The translations under genes were made by a program, and so were the position numbers. The notes beneath the pieces are model-generated. The model saw nothing but the letters and a program-made list of their open reading frames with translations. It did not search any database and was not told the DNA's origin. Shown here in pieces: positions 19,653 to 27,958 of a stretch of DNA of 64,000 nt. Position 1 is the first letter of the stretch. Every line of letters begins with the position of its first letter. Origin of the DNA: Rickettsia endosymbiont of Culicoides impunctatus (GTDB lineage Bacteria > Pseudomonadota > Alphaproteobacteria > Rickettsiales > Rickettsiaceae); NCBI GenBank assembly GCA_020410785.1, contig CP084573.1, positions 806,001-870,000 of the forward strand. Reading direction: 5' to 3'.

Positions 19653-20537
19653 ATGTATAAGCTAATATTACTATATATTTTTTTTATAAATATATCACAA
19701 GTAAATGCTGCTGATTTTACCATAGAGCCTTTATCTGAATCATCGAAACAAGAGATGATCAAGAAAAAAGTGTGGCATGATGGATGTCCAGTTGCTCTAA
19801 ATCGATTAAGAGTTATTAAATTCCCTTATTATGATTTTAATTCTGTAATACATCATGATGGAAAACTAGTTGTTCTTGATGCTGTTTCTGAGCATGTTGT
19901 CGTCATTTTGAAAAGAATATATGATTTAAAATACCCTATTGCTAAAGCGCGTACTGTTGAAGATTATGATGGTGATGATGACAAAAGTATGGCAGATAAC
20001 AATAGTTCTAGTTTCAGTTGTCGTGAAATTACAGGGGGTGGTTTACCTTCCGTACATTCATACGGTCTTGCGATTGACATTAATCCAATTCAAAATCCTT
20101 ATCTTTCTATTCCAAGTGACATAAGTCAAGCAGGGGCTGTTACTGTAAAACCTGCGGAAGGATCAAGTTATCTCAATCGAACCAATATTAGACCTGGGAT
20201 GAGTGAAGTAATAATTGATCTTTTCGCTGAGAATGGTTTTAGTGTTTGGGGAGGAAAGTGGAACACTCCTATAGATTGGCAGCATTTCCAAACATCTCGA
20301 GCTATGGCACAATTATTAGCCATTATGAACTATAATGATGGTTGTGCTCTTTTTAAGCTCTACGCTAAAACGCCGCAAATGCTTAACAAAATTGATCCTA
20401 ATAACAATCAATTTGTTGAGCTTTATAAAAAAGACTCTAACAGGTTTATGCAATGTTTAAAAAAATTACCAGAAATATTAAGCCTAACGCCAGATCAGGC
20501 ATATGATATTTTATCAAAATGTATTGTAAATCAGTGA
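19653..20537 (+). CDS. Exported M15-family peptidoglycan peptidase
   Basis: 294 residues from the ATG at 19653 (GGAA 7 bases upstream); the frame runs open to 19599 through a repeat. A signal peptide ends near VNA/AD. The M15 zinc site is present: HSYGLAIDI gives His and Asp, and DWQHF gives the second His. The family cleaves D-Ala-D-Ala or L-Ala-D-Glu/Gly bonds of murein; this one resembles the CwlK/VanY-like group (M15). Expected role: periplasmic cell-wall trimming. Neighbours give no further hint. Confidence 0.85.
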   Translation: MYKLILLYIFFINISQVNAADFTIEPLSESSKQEMIKKKVWHDGCPVALNRLRVIKFPYYDFNSVIHHDGKLVVLDAVSEHVVVILKRIYDLKYPIAKARTVEDYDGDDDKSMADNNSSSFSCREITGGGLPSVHSYGLAIDINPIQNPYLSIPSDISQAGAVTVKPAEGSSYLNRTNIRPGMSEVIIDLFAENGFSVWGGKWNTPIDWQHFQTSRAMAQLLAIMNYNDGCALFKLYAKTPQMLNKIDPNNNQFVELYKKDSNRFMQCLKKLPEILSLTPDQAYDILSKCIVNQ

Positions 20538-20552
20538 TTAATACATTAGGGT

Positions 20553-20640
20553 CTTATAATTTGCAGCTAAAAAGAGTCGAAATCTAGTAATTTAAATTTT
20601 GTTCACAGAGCCTAGGCTTACGCCTTCTCGCAATGACGTC
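20553..20640. repeat. Right half of CTAG element joined to a GCAATGACG half repeat
   Basis: 20553-20616 matches 23325-23388 almost base for base, ending GTTCACAGAGC then CTAG, but the left half of the element is absent. It is followed by CTTCTCGCAATGACG and the inverted copy of the AAAGTACAAG...TTCACG motif. Confidence 0.75.
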
Positions 20641-20709
20641 TTGTACTTTAACTTTTTTTTCGTGAACGCTCACGTTAAATGAAATTTTGTGGTTAAATAC
20701 TAATCGGAG

Positions 20710-21673
20710 TTAGCTATAAGAATCAATAAAATCTAAAGTATCAGTGATTAATTCTATTATGTTATTATACATGTTAGGTCTTTCATCTTCATAATCTAAC
20801 AAATCACATAAATTTACTAAATCAACTAATTTTGCTTTTTTTTCCCAATCTGAGTCTAGGTTCACAGAGCCTAGTAACTTTGACATTTTTGAGTATCCAG
20901 AAATAAAGCTATCTTTTAACTGTTTATCAAATAAATGTTTAAATCTAAATAAAGTTGCAATATCACCATACACTGAACCAGAATAAGCAAATTCCCAATC
21001 TAATATTCCTGATAAAATTAATGTTCCGTCTATATTTTTAACTAAAATATTAGAAGGTTTAAAATCACCATGCACTAATTGATTACTATATTCCTTAGGA
21101 AAATAGTTTTCATATGAAATAATTTTATTTTTTAAACTATAAGCAAATATAATTTATAAATACATTATATCCATTATGTTTGGTAGTAATTTTGCTGATT
21201 GATAAATTTGCATCAAGTAAACCACTTTCTTGGAACTTATAGGTACTCAAATGTCCTAAAAATTCACCAAGTTTACTATATATTACTAGTATTGAGTCTA
21301 AAAACGAAGGATCAGTTAAAAAATCTGATAATAAACTGCCTTCACGATATTCTACAAAACCACAAAAATAGTTTGTTATTTCATTTATAGGATTAAAACT
21401 AAGAAATTTTGGAACTAAAGGTTCATTATGGAGTAAATGTGAAAGTTTAAATTCTTTTTTACCTAACTCTATATCTCGAACATTAATACGTAATATAAAC
21501 TTATCTCTATTCTCGAATTCAATAATATAATTTGTATTAGCAAGACCATGTTCTGCCTTGGTAACAATAAACTTATCTTCCCTAATTAAAAATTTTTTAC
21601 ACAAATTTTTAATTTCTTCGAATCCAAGATCAAAAAATTTATTTCGGCGTTCCCATTCTAACAATTTCTCCAT
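20710..21673 (-). pseudogene. Choline kinase / aminoglycoside phosphotransferase-like gene, frameshifted
   Basis: Two adjacent minus-strand frames make one kinase. The N-terminal part (from ATG 21673) has the lobe with KAEHGLANTNYII; the C-terminal part has the Brenner motif HGDFKPSN and ILDWEFAYSG with the metal-binding Asp. They are joined by a one-base frame change near 21140-21155; in the second frame the open sequence continues upstream through FAYSLKNK, confirming continuity. Family role: phosphorylation of choline or a similar amino alcohol. An 11-bp scar (20860-20870) between two CTAGs adds five codons. It is probably inactive unless the frameshift is a sequencing error. Confidence 0.8.
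20856..20874. repeat. Short element scar CTAG-11 bp-CTAG
   Basis: GTTCACAGAGC, the terminal 11 bases of the 23228 foldback element, sits between two CTAG tetranucleotides inside the kinase pseudogene. It adds 15 bp, keeping frame (GSVNL). It looks like an imprecise excision footprint. Confidence 0.65.
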
Positions 21674-21742
21674 ACAGATTCTTCTAATAAAGCCTATCTC
21701 ATAATTATAACAAGAAAGATATACCCATACGTAAGTATAATA

Positions 21743-21884
21743 GCCCTCTTCGAAAACTCGCTTATGCACAAGGATTTGAAGGAGACGCTTCACCTCGAAC
21801 CGCAGCGTACTCTAATGTACGTGAGGATTCGAGTACCGCATCATTGTCCAAATTACCAGCAGAAGTAGAGTTTCCGAAGAGGTC
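21743..21884. repeat. RPE-type palindromic element, uninterrupted copy
   Basis: Ends CCTCTTCGAAAACTC (21745) and GAGTTTCCGAAGAGG (to 21882) are inverted. The interior is GC-richer than the surroundings. An inverted copy at 23153-23460 matches it across its whole length but contains a 161-bp insertion. The open frame upstream of the kinase start comes from this element. Confidence 0.85.
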
Positions 21885-21970
21885 TAATGGATAATATCTT
21901 TCTTGTTAAAACGTTATAGCAATAAACCTATGCCAGACTATAATATTTTATAGTGAAAGCTCTAAGAAAA

Positions 21971-22246
21971 TTAAGAATTATTACACGCTTCCTTCATTTT
22001 CTTACCAGCTCTAAAGACTGGTTGTTTATAAGCAGCAATATGCATTTTCTCACCAGTTTTTGGATTGCGACCTTCACGTGCAGCTCTACTTTGTATGTGA
22101 AAAGAGCCAAACCCCACTAGGTTAACGTCCTCACCACGACTAAGTGCTTTAAGTACACTATCTACAACCCAAGTAAGGGCTTTTTCTGCATCAGTTTTTG
22201 AATGACCTGCTTCAGCCATTAATGCTACTAATTCTCCTTTATTCAT
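21971..22246 (-). CDS. hup: HU family DNA-binding protein
   Basis: 91 residues, full length for HU. The family signature GFGSFHIQSRAAREGRNP is present with the DNA-minor-groove proline arm (RNPKTGE). HU compacts and bends DNA as a dimer. The N-terminus MNKGELVALMAEAG is standard. It is transcribed alone; the upstream 385 bp are AT-rich. Confidence 0.96.
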   Translation of the reverse strand: MNKGELVALMAEAGHSKTDAEKALTWVVDSVLKALSRGEDVNLVGFGSFHIQSRAAREGRNPKTGEKMHIAAYKQPVFRAGKKMKEACNNS

Positions 22247-22631
22247 ATGATTAGCTCTCCAAATAGATTGTTAACATTATCAGACATTAATGTATTTATT
22301 ATACCAAGATGCCAGCAAGACTTATTAATCTCGTTGCCTAGATTATATCAGACACTAAACTGACTGCAACTGAGACTTATTTAGAATTTTTGAATATAAT
22401 TATTTTCTAGTCTAATTGCAAAAAATTGTATCTATTTTACATCAAATTAGTTTCTTATACTGTAATTAGCATGTGTTTACACTAGCAACTACAATACAAA
22501 ATTGGTCAAAAATAACTTTTGAAATTAATCGCTATTATATTTTATGTTGGTTTAAATGAAATGATTAGTTGAAAATCTAAATAGTTTATATATTATATAT
22601 ATTATAATTTAATATATATAAGGTAACTTTT
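22247..22631. other. Gene-free AT-rich divergent spacer
   Basis: Between divergent hup and the exported-protein gene. It holds an alternating TA-rich run at 22585-22620 just before the ribosome site AAGGTAA of the downstream gene. No ORF or RNA gene is supported; both promoters must lie here. Confidence 0.6.
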
Positions 22632-23147
22632 ATGCTCACTAGACTATTTTACATATTATTTATTTTAATTTTCGACTTAAATGTTAATGCTAATCCAACT
22701 CCCTTAGGTTTTGAATTAAATAAAGCAGTTATATCAGACGTAGAGAAAGTATATCATATCACCAAAAAAGAACAGAATCATTGGGAAGGGTATAATTATT
22801 ATGTCAATGTTAGAGATGTCAAATTAGAGGGGCTTACTAAGCTACTAATAATATGTAATGATGATAATATTATCCAAGCAGTAATCTTAACGATAGATAA
22901 AAGTAAATTCACAGAATTTTATCAGTTACTTTCAGAGAAATACAAACTTACCTATAGCCAGAATCCTAAGTTGGGTGATAAAGAAATTAAATTTGCAGAT
23001 AGTGATTGTACCATAATATTAGATGCTCCTCATCTTAGCTTTAGTATGTATCTTATATACATAACAGATGAATTTCTAACAAAATTTAAAGGCAAGCAAA
23101 AAGAAGAAGAAAATCTGAAGAAAACAAGAGATAAAGAATTGCTATAG
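22632..23147 (+). CDS. Exported protein of unknown function
   Basis: 171 residues. A clear signal peptide (residues 1-20, LFYILFILIFDLNVNA) precedes NPTPLGFELNK. The mature part alternates short strands and helices, has one pair of cysteines (CNDD and DSDCT) and ends in a charged Lys/Glu helix. I do not recognise the family; the start 'LGFELNKA' and spacing resemble small periplasmic proteins that read like 'SmpA'-style sensors, but that is only an impression. AAGGTAA precedes the ATG. Confidence 0.6.
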   Translation: MLTRLFYILFILIFDLNVNANPTPLGFELNKAVISDVEKVYHITKKEQNHWEGYNYYVNVRDVKLEGLTKLLIICNDDNIIQAVILTIDKSKFTEFYQLLSEKYKLTYSQNPKLGDKEIKFADSDCTIILDAPHLSFSMYLIYITDEFLTKFKGKQKEEENLKKTRDKELL

Positions 23148-23152
23148 TTCAA

Positions 23153-23460
23153 TAGACCTCTTGCAAAACTCTACTTCTGCTGGTAATTTGTACGTCGATG
23201 TGGTACTCGAATCCTCACGCACGCTAGGCTCTGTGAACAAAATTTTAATTGTTTAGATTTTGAGTATTTTTAAGCGAAAATTAATAAGATTTTTGCCGGA
23301 ATAGTTAGTTCTATTTCAAAAAAATCTTATAATTTGCAGCTAAAAAGAGTCGAAATCTAGTAATTTAAATTTTGTTCACAGAACCTAGAGTACGCTGCGG
23401 TTCGAGGTAAAGCGTCTCCTTCAAATCCTTACGCATAAGCGAGTTTTGTAAGGGGTCTAA
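23153..23460. repeat. RPE-type palindromic element interrupted by a foldback element
   Basis: Inverted relative of 21743-21884, with ends TAGACCTCTTGCAAAACTC and GAGTTTTGTAAGGGGTCTA. Both flanks align to the uninterrupted copy; at the centre, after CCTCACGCACG, a CTAG-bounded 157-bp element is inserted. The rest of the gap to xseA (23461-23610) shows nothing else clear. Confidence 0.85.
23224..23388. mobile_element. 157-bp foldback MITE with CTAG target duplication
   Basis: Body 23228-23384, starting GCTCTGTGAACAAAATTTT and ending AAATTTTGTTCACAGAAC, flanked by CTAG on both sides. The two halves are imperfect inverted repeats over nearly the full length. The terminal bases match the ends of the IS5-family element at 57920-58796 at about 16 of 18 positions. 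It has no coding capacity. Confidence 0.85.
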
Positions 23461-23610
23461 TTATAAAAACCATCGACAAAAGAAAATAATTCAGTGATAA
23501 TCTTTGTTTGTGTTTTAAAAAACTAGGTTGCTGTTCACAACCTAGGGCAGTTTAGTTGTTTTTTTATGACTTTATAAACTGCCTGCCAAAAATTTATAAT
23601 AAAAACTATT

Positions 23611-24963
23611 ATGTTGTCTCTTATGCTAGAAAATAGTGTTGTTACTAATTTAGTAAATCAGGAATTTTCAGTTACTGAAATTTCTACTAAGATTAAGGAA
23701 TTGCTAGAAAATAACTTTGGTTATATTAGAGTAAAGGGAGAAATTTCTAGTCTTAAGATAGCAACTTCTGGTCATGGGTATTTTAATCTTAAAGAAAATA
23801 CAGCTGTTCTAGCCTGCACTTGTTGGCGTCCGGTACTTGCCAAGATTCAATTTACACCAGTTGACGGTATGGAAGTGGTAGCTATTGGCAAACTCTCTGG
23901 ATATGCAGGGAATTCACGATATCAGCTATCGGTAGAGGCTCTTGAGCCTGCTGGTCTTGGGGCTATTATGCAAATTCTCAAGGAATTGCAAGCAAAATTA
24001 GAAAAAGAAGGTATCTTTAATAAACCAAAAAAACCATTACCTTTTCTGCCTAATAAGATTGGTGTAGTTACCTCAATGACTGGGGCGGTAATTAGGGACA
24101 TTATACATCGTATTAATGATCGCTGTCCATCTCATATACTAATATGGCCAGTTACTGTTCAAGGTGGAAATGCTGCAAGTGAAATTGCTGGGGCAATTGA
24201 AGGATTTAATAAATTAGAGCAAAATATAAAACCTGATGTTATAATTGTTGCAAGAGGTGGGGGTTCTATAGAAGATTTATGGGCATTCAATGAAGAAGTA
24301 GTAGTACGTAGCGTATTTAGCTCAGATATTCCTATTATTTCGGCAGTGGGGCATGAAGTAGATAATACTTTAATCGATTTAGTAGCTGACAAGAGAGCTC
24401 CTACTCCCACCGCTGCAGCTGAATTTGCCGTACCTGTACTTTCTAGCCTTAATTATACAATAAGTTCGTATTATGAGACCTTACTTAACCGTATTATTCA
24501 GCTAGTTAAATATCAACAGCAAGCCGTTAACTCCAATACTGACATTTCCAGAAGTCTAACTACTTATATAGATTATAACCAACAACTTCTTGATGAACTA
24601 AGTTTTAGATTAATGGATTCTTTGCCAAATTTACTTAGATTTAAAGTGACAAAACTTGACTCACTGAATATAGAAATATTAAATCCTCTGAAAATAGTTG
24701 ACTATAAGTCGTTAGAATTAGACCATCAATTTAATTATACACTAAAATCTATTAGCACTAAGTTAAAAAATTATGAGCATCAACTAAATTTAAATAATTT
24801 ACTACTTACCAGTTTAGACTATAAAACTGTATTAAAACGTGGTTTTACAGTAATTAAATCCGCAGATAAAGAATTCATAACATCAAAAGTTATGGCAAGC
24901 AAAAAACAAGAATTTAATATTAAATTTTTTGATGGTGATATATTAGTCCACACTATAAAATAG
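23611..24963 (+). CDS. xseA: Exodeoxyribonuclease VII large subunit
   Basis: 450 residues: N-terminal OB domain ([21 protein letters not shown]), catalytic domain with [15 protein letters not shown] and SAVGHEVD, and a C-terminal coiled coil. With XseB it degrades single-stranded DNA. ATG 23611 is the longest start; the ATG at 23623 (MLENS) matches the usual rickettsial start better. The full family length is present. Confidence 0.95.
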   Translation: MLSLMLENSVVTNLVNQEFSVTEISTKIKELLENNFGYIRVKGEISSLKIATSGHGYFNLKENTAVLACTCWRPVLAKIQFTPVDGMEVVAIGKLSGYAGNSRYQLSVEALEPAGLGAIMQILKELQAKLEKEGIFNKPKKPLPFLPNKIGVVTSMTGAVIRDIIHRINDRCPSHILIWPVTVQGGNAASEIAGAIEGFNKLEQNIKPDVIIVARGGGSIEDLWAFNEEVVVRSVFSSDIPIISAVGHEVDNTLIDLVADKRAPTPTAAAEFAVPVLSSLNYTISSYYETLLNRIIQLVKYQQQAVNSNTDISRSLTTYIDYNQQLLDELSFRLMDSLPNLLRFKVTKLDSLNIEILNPLKIVDYKSLELDHQFNYTLKSISTKLKNYEHQLNLNNLLLTSLDYKTVLKRGFTVIKSADKEFITSKVMASKKQEFNIKFFDGDILVHTIK

Positions 24964-25014
24964 TGTATACTCTAATTAACTTGAAGTAGAATTTAATGAG
25001 GAGAGTTGTACACC

Positions 25015-26643
25015 ATGCAAATATTTAAGAGTATCATCCCAATTATTATTATCTTACAAAACTTTTTTGCCTTTGCTGATCATAAAGTTGCTGATCCTAC
25101 GGTGAATAGTACTCAAATATCTAATAATCTCATTGATACATATTTTACTCAATGTACTGAAGAAATAGCTGATAAAGAAAGCTTGCTTGTTGATTGGTAT
25201 CCATTGGAACCCTACCAGTTTAGTTCTATAACTAGAAGTGGTAACTATAATGTCACCGGTTTAGATATTGAATTAATCAATGTTATTAGTAGTAAAATTA
25301 ACATTGGCATACAATATACTGATTCTGCCTGGGAACAAGTAATACCCGATATCCAACAAGGTAAAAGTGATATGGTGCCAGGACTTACTTATACCGAGGA
25401 AAGAGCAGCCTTTGCCAATTTTTCTATCCCATATCGACTTGCAGAAATTTCCTTATTTACTTTACGTTCAGCAAGAAAACATCTACATTTTAATAATACG
25501 AATGAATTCTTAGCTCAGATACGTTTACTAAATTTTCGTCTCGGTATAACTAAAAAAGCTGTTTTTGGTGATGCGAGAACGACTGACTACCTAAATCAGG
25601 TGAGTAATAACGACATCATCATTAAATATGGCAGTAATGCAGAGCTATTTAAGGGGCTACTACGTAATGAAATTGATGGGTTTCTTGCTGATAGGATCGC
25701 AGGGGTAGCTCTTGCCTTAAACTATATAGAAAAAGATCAAATAGAAGAGATCCCTACTGGTATTAAAACCCCTGTACATTTAATGTTTAGTAAGAAAACC
25801 GTATCTCCTAATTTAGTCGCCAGGTTTAACAATTCAATTAAAGAATTTATCAATAGCGATGAATATAAAAAAATTGTTAGAAAATATATATATCATACCT
25901 TATTGCCAAAATCTATTGATTCAACATGGTGTCATATTATTGGAGTTATAGGAAGTATAGCATTCGCAATTTCTGGTATCGTTATATCAGCAAAAACAAA
26001 CGCTACGCTGTTTACTACTTTTGTATTAGCAATGTTACCATCCTTACTAGGATGTATTTTACTCGATATTATAGTACACCATACCGATAATAATATAAGT
26101 ATTGTTTTAACTCCATATTATACTTTTCGTGTTTTTATAATAGTGCTTATTGGCTTCTCTGCCATTAAATTGCTAGCTTATTATAACAAGCAATTATATG
26201 AGGATAATTTTATCCAAAAAATGCGTAATAATACTCTTATTGTTTGTGATTCCTTAGGGCAATCATCTTTTATGATAATTGGTGTTATAGTTGTAATTGT
26301 ACAAAGAATTGAACCGTTAGAGTTTTGGGGAACATGTTTTGCCTTTTTGACTTCTAGTGCTGGTATAATGCTCAGGAATTTAATTTGTAAACATGATAGA
26401 AATATGGAGTATATCCCTAGAGAAATTAATTTTGAAATATTAATATTGTGGGGTGCGATCTTTAGTATATTATTAGATTCTTATGCTTGTAAGCCTGATT
26501 ATAGTACAATAAAATACTCTATTGTTACAGTATTTATAGGAGCTGTTGTTAGTAGACTTTTAGTCTACTACTATAATATCCCAAACTTAACTTTTCGTTC
26601 GGATAATACAGAAATTCCTATAGATAATATAAAAACAAACTAA
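25015..26643 (+). CDS. Fusion: periplasmic amino-acid-binding domain plus YicG/TRIC-like membrane domain
   Basis: 542 residues from ATG 25015 (GAGGAG 11 bases upstream; an in-frame TTG lies at 25006). A signal peptide ends near FAFADH. Residues about 45-290 form a family 3 solute-binding domain (LVDWYPLEPYQF, TGLDIELINVI, DMVPGLTYTEERA). Residues about 305-515 hold seven hydrophobic helices; IGSIAFAISGIVISAK and GCILLDII recall the UPF0126/YicG half-repeats, a family linked to glycine transport and the TRIC cation-channel fold. The arrangement suggests ligand capture joined directly to a membrane channel or carrier. The binding domain call is firm; the membrane domain call is moderate. Confidence 0.75.
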   Translation: MQIFKSIIPIIIILQNFFAFADHKVADPTVNSTQISNNLIDTYFTQCTEEIADKESLLVDWYPLEPYQFSSITRSGNYNVTGLDIELINVISSKINIGIQYTDSAWEQVIPDIQQGKSDMVPGLTYTEERAAFANFSIPYRLAEISLFTLRSARKHLHFNNTNEFLAQIRLLNFRLGITKKAVFGDARTTDYLNQVSNNDIIIKYGSNAELFKGLLRNEIDGFLADRIAGVALALNYIEKDQIEEIPTGIKTPVHLMFSKKTVSPNLVARFNNSIKEFINSDEYKKIVRKYIYHTLLPKSIDSTWCHIIGVIGSIAFAISGIVISAKTNATLFTTFVLAMLPSLLGCILLDIIVHHTDNNISIVLTPYYTFRVFIIVLIGFSAIKLLAYYNKQLYEDNFIQKMRNNTLIVCDSLGQSSFMIIGVIVVIVQRIEPLEFWGTCFAFLTSSAGIMLRNLICKHDRNMEYIPREINFEILILWGAIFSILLDSYACKPDYSTIKYSIVTVFIGAVVSRLLVYYYNIPNLTFRSDNTEIPIDNIKTN

Positions 26644-26744
26644 ATAAGTAATGGAAATGATCGAGATAATGAACAAATTTTTAAATATAATAATAGAAAA
26701 CTGATGCCAACGGAGGTTTTTACAAATTTATTCAAGGAAGTTAT

Positions 26745-27061
26745 ATGTACAAATTTATAGATTTATTCTGTGGTATTGGTGGTTTCCGTATAGCTCTTGA
26801 AGAAAAAGGGATGGAGTGTGTTTTTCATCCGATATTGATAAAGATGTGCAAGAAACTTATAAAAGGAATTTTGGAGAAAAACCAATGGGAGATATTTCAG
26901 AGATTTATGAACGCAAAATACCAAAACATGATATTTTATGTGCCGGTTTTCCTTGTCAACCTTTTAGTATCTCCGGTAAACAGAATGGTCTACATGATAT
27001 AAATGGTAAATTGTTTTATAAAATAATTAGAATATCTTTGCTATTGATAGTAGATTGGTAA
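26745..27061 (+). pseudogene. Cytosine-C5 DNA methyltransferase fragment
   Basis: N-terminal third of a Dcm-type methyltransferase in two frames. The first has the SAM-binding motif DLFCGIGGF; after a frameshift near 26820 the second continues SSDIDKDVQ and includes the catalytic AGFPCQPFS. The sequence ends about 30 residues after that motif, so the target recognition domain and motifs VIII-X are gone. It cannot be active. It lies just upstream of xth. Confidence 0.85.
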
Positions 27062-27098
27062 CAACAATAAATGAAAAACTTTAAATGAAGAGTCTTAA

Positions 27099-27875
27099 AT
27101 GAAAATAGCTACTTGGAATATTAATTCCATAAGAATGAGACTACAACATTTACGTGACTTTTTAACGGAAGTAGATCCTGACATTGTTTTGCTACAAGAA
27201 ATAAAGTGTGAGACTGAGAAATTTCCTTTTGATGAATTATCGGACTTAGCGTATAATTTTTATGTGCATGGTCAAAAATCCTATAATGGTGTTGCTATTT
27301 TATCAAAATTTTCAGCTGATGAAGTGATAAAAGACTTTCCGGCGATTAATTGTATTGACCAAGCACGAATGATAGAAATCACTGTACAAACTCCAATAGG
27401 TTTCTGTAGTATCACTTCTTTATATGCCCCTAACGGTTCATTGGTGGGTAGTGATAAATTTGAAATGAAATTAGGGTTTTATGACAGTTTAATTAATTAC
27501 TTACAATCCAAGAAATCTCTTGATACTAAGATAATAGTTGGAGGGGATTTTAATATTGCTCCTTTTGATATTGACGTATACTCAGTAAAAGAGCTACAAA
27601 ATACTACTTGTTTTACTAATGAAGAAAAACAACGATTGAGAATTATTTTAAATTCTGGGGTTGAAGATTTATATAGATTATCAAACCCTACTAAACAAGA
27701 ATTCTCTTGGTGGGATTACAGAGCAGGCTGTTTTGAACAAAATAAAGGTATGCGTATTGATATGATACTTGCCTCGAGCAATGTTGCAGATTATTTAGAT
27801 AATTGCTACATGTATTATAATTTACGAGCTAAAGTTAAACCTTCTGATCATATACCCGTTGTCGCCATCATTTAG
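27099..27875 (+). CDS. xth: Exodeoxyribonuclease III / AP endonuclease
   Basis: 258 residues, endonuclease/exonuclease/phosphatase fold. KIATWNINSIR gives the conserved Asn, LLQEIK the metal-binding Glu, GGDFNIAP the Asp/Asn pair and PSDHIPV the catalytic His. The enzyme cuts at abasic sites in base excision repair. Start ATG 27099 is at the family's normal N-terminus. It is followed by an 83-bp gap and the convergent glycosyltransferase. Confidence 0.95.
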   Translation: MKIATWNINSIRMRLQHLRDFLTEVDPDIVLLQEIKCETEKFPFDELSDLAYNFYVHGQKSYNGVAILSKFSADEVIKDFPAINCIDQARMIEITVQTPIGFCSITSLYAPNGSLVGSDKFEMKLGFYDSLINYLQSKKSLDTKIIVGGDFNIAPFDIDVYSVKELQNTTCFTNEEKQRLRIILNSGVEDLYRLSNPTKQEFSWWDYRAGCFEQNKGMRIDMILASSNVADYLDNCYMYYNLRAKVKPSDHIPVVAII

Positions 27876-27958
27876 TTAAATCTATTAACCAGAGGTTCCA
27901 TAATACTTCAGAAGCTATCTGCGCAGGTACGAATTTTTTTACAAGAGGTTTCTGAGCA

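Noticed and set aside
21673-21793. N-terminal extension of the choline-kinase-like protein
   Set aside because: The extra 40 codons are translated from a palindromic element; the conserved part starts at the ATG at 21673.
26745-27061. A functional Dcm methyltransferase
   Set aside because: Frameshift and absent C-terminal two thirds.
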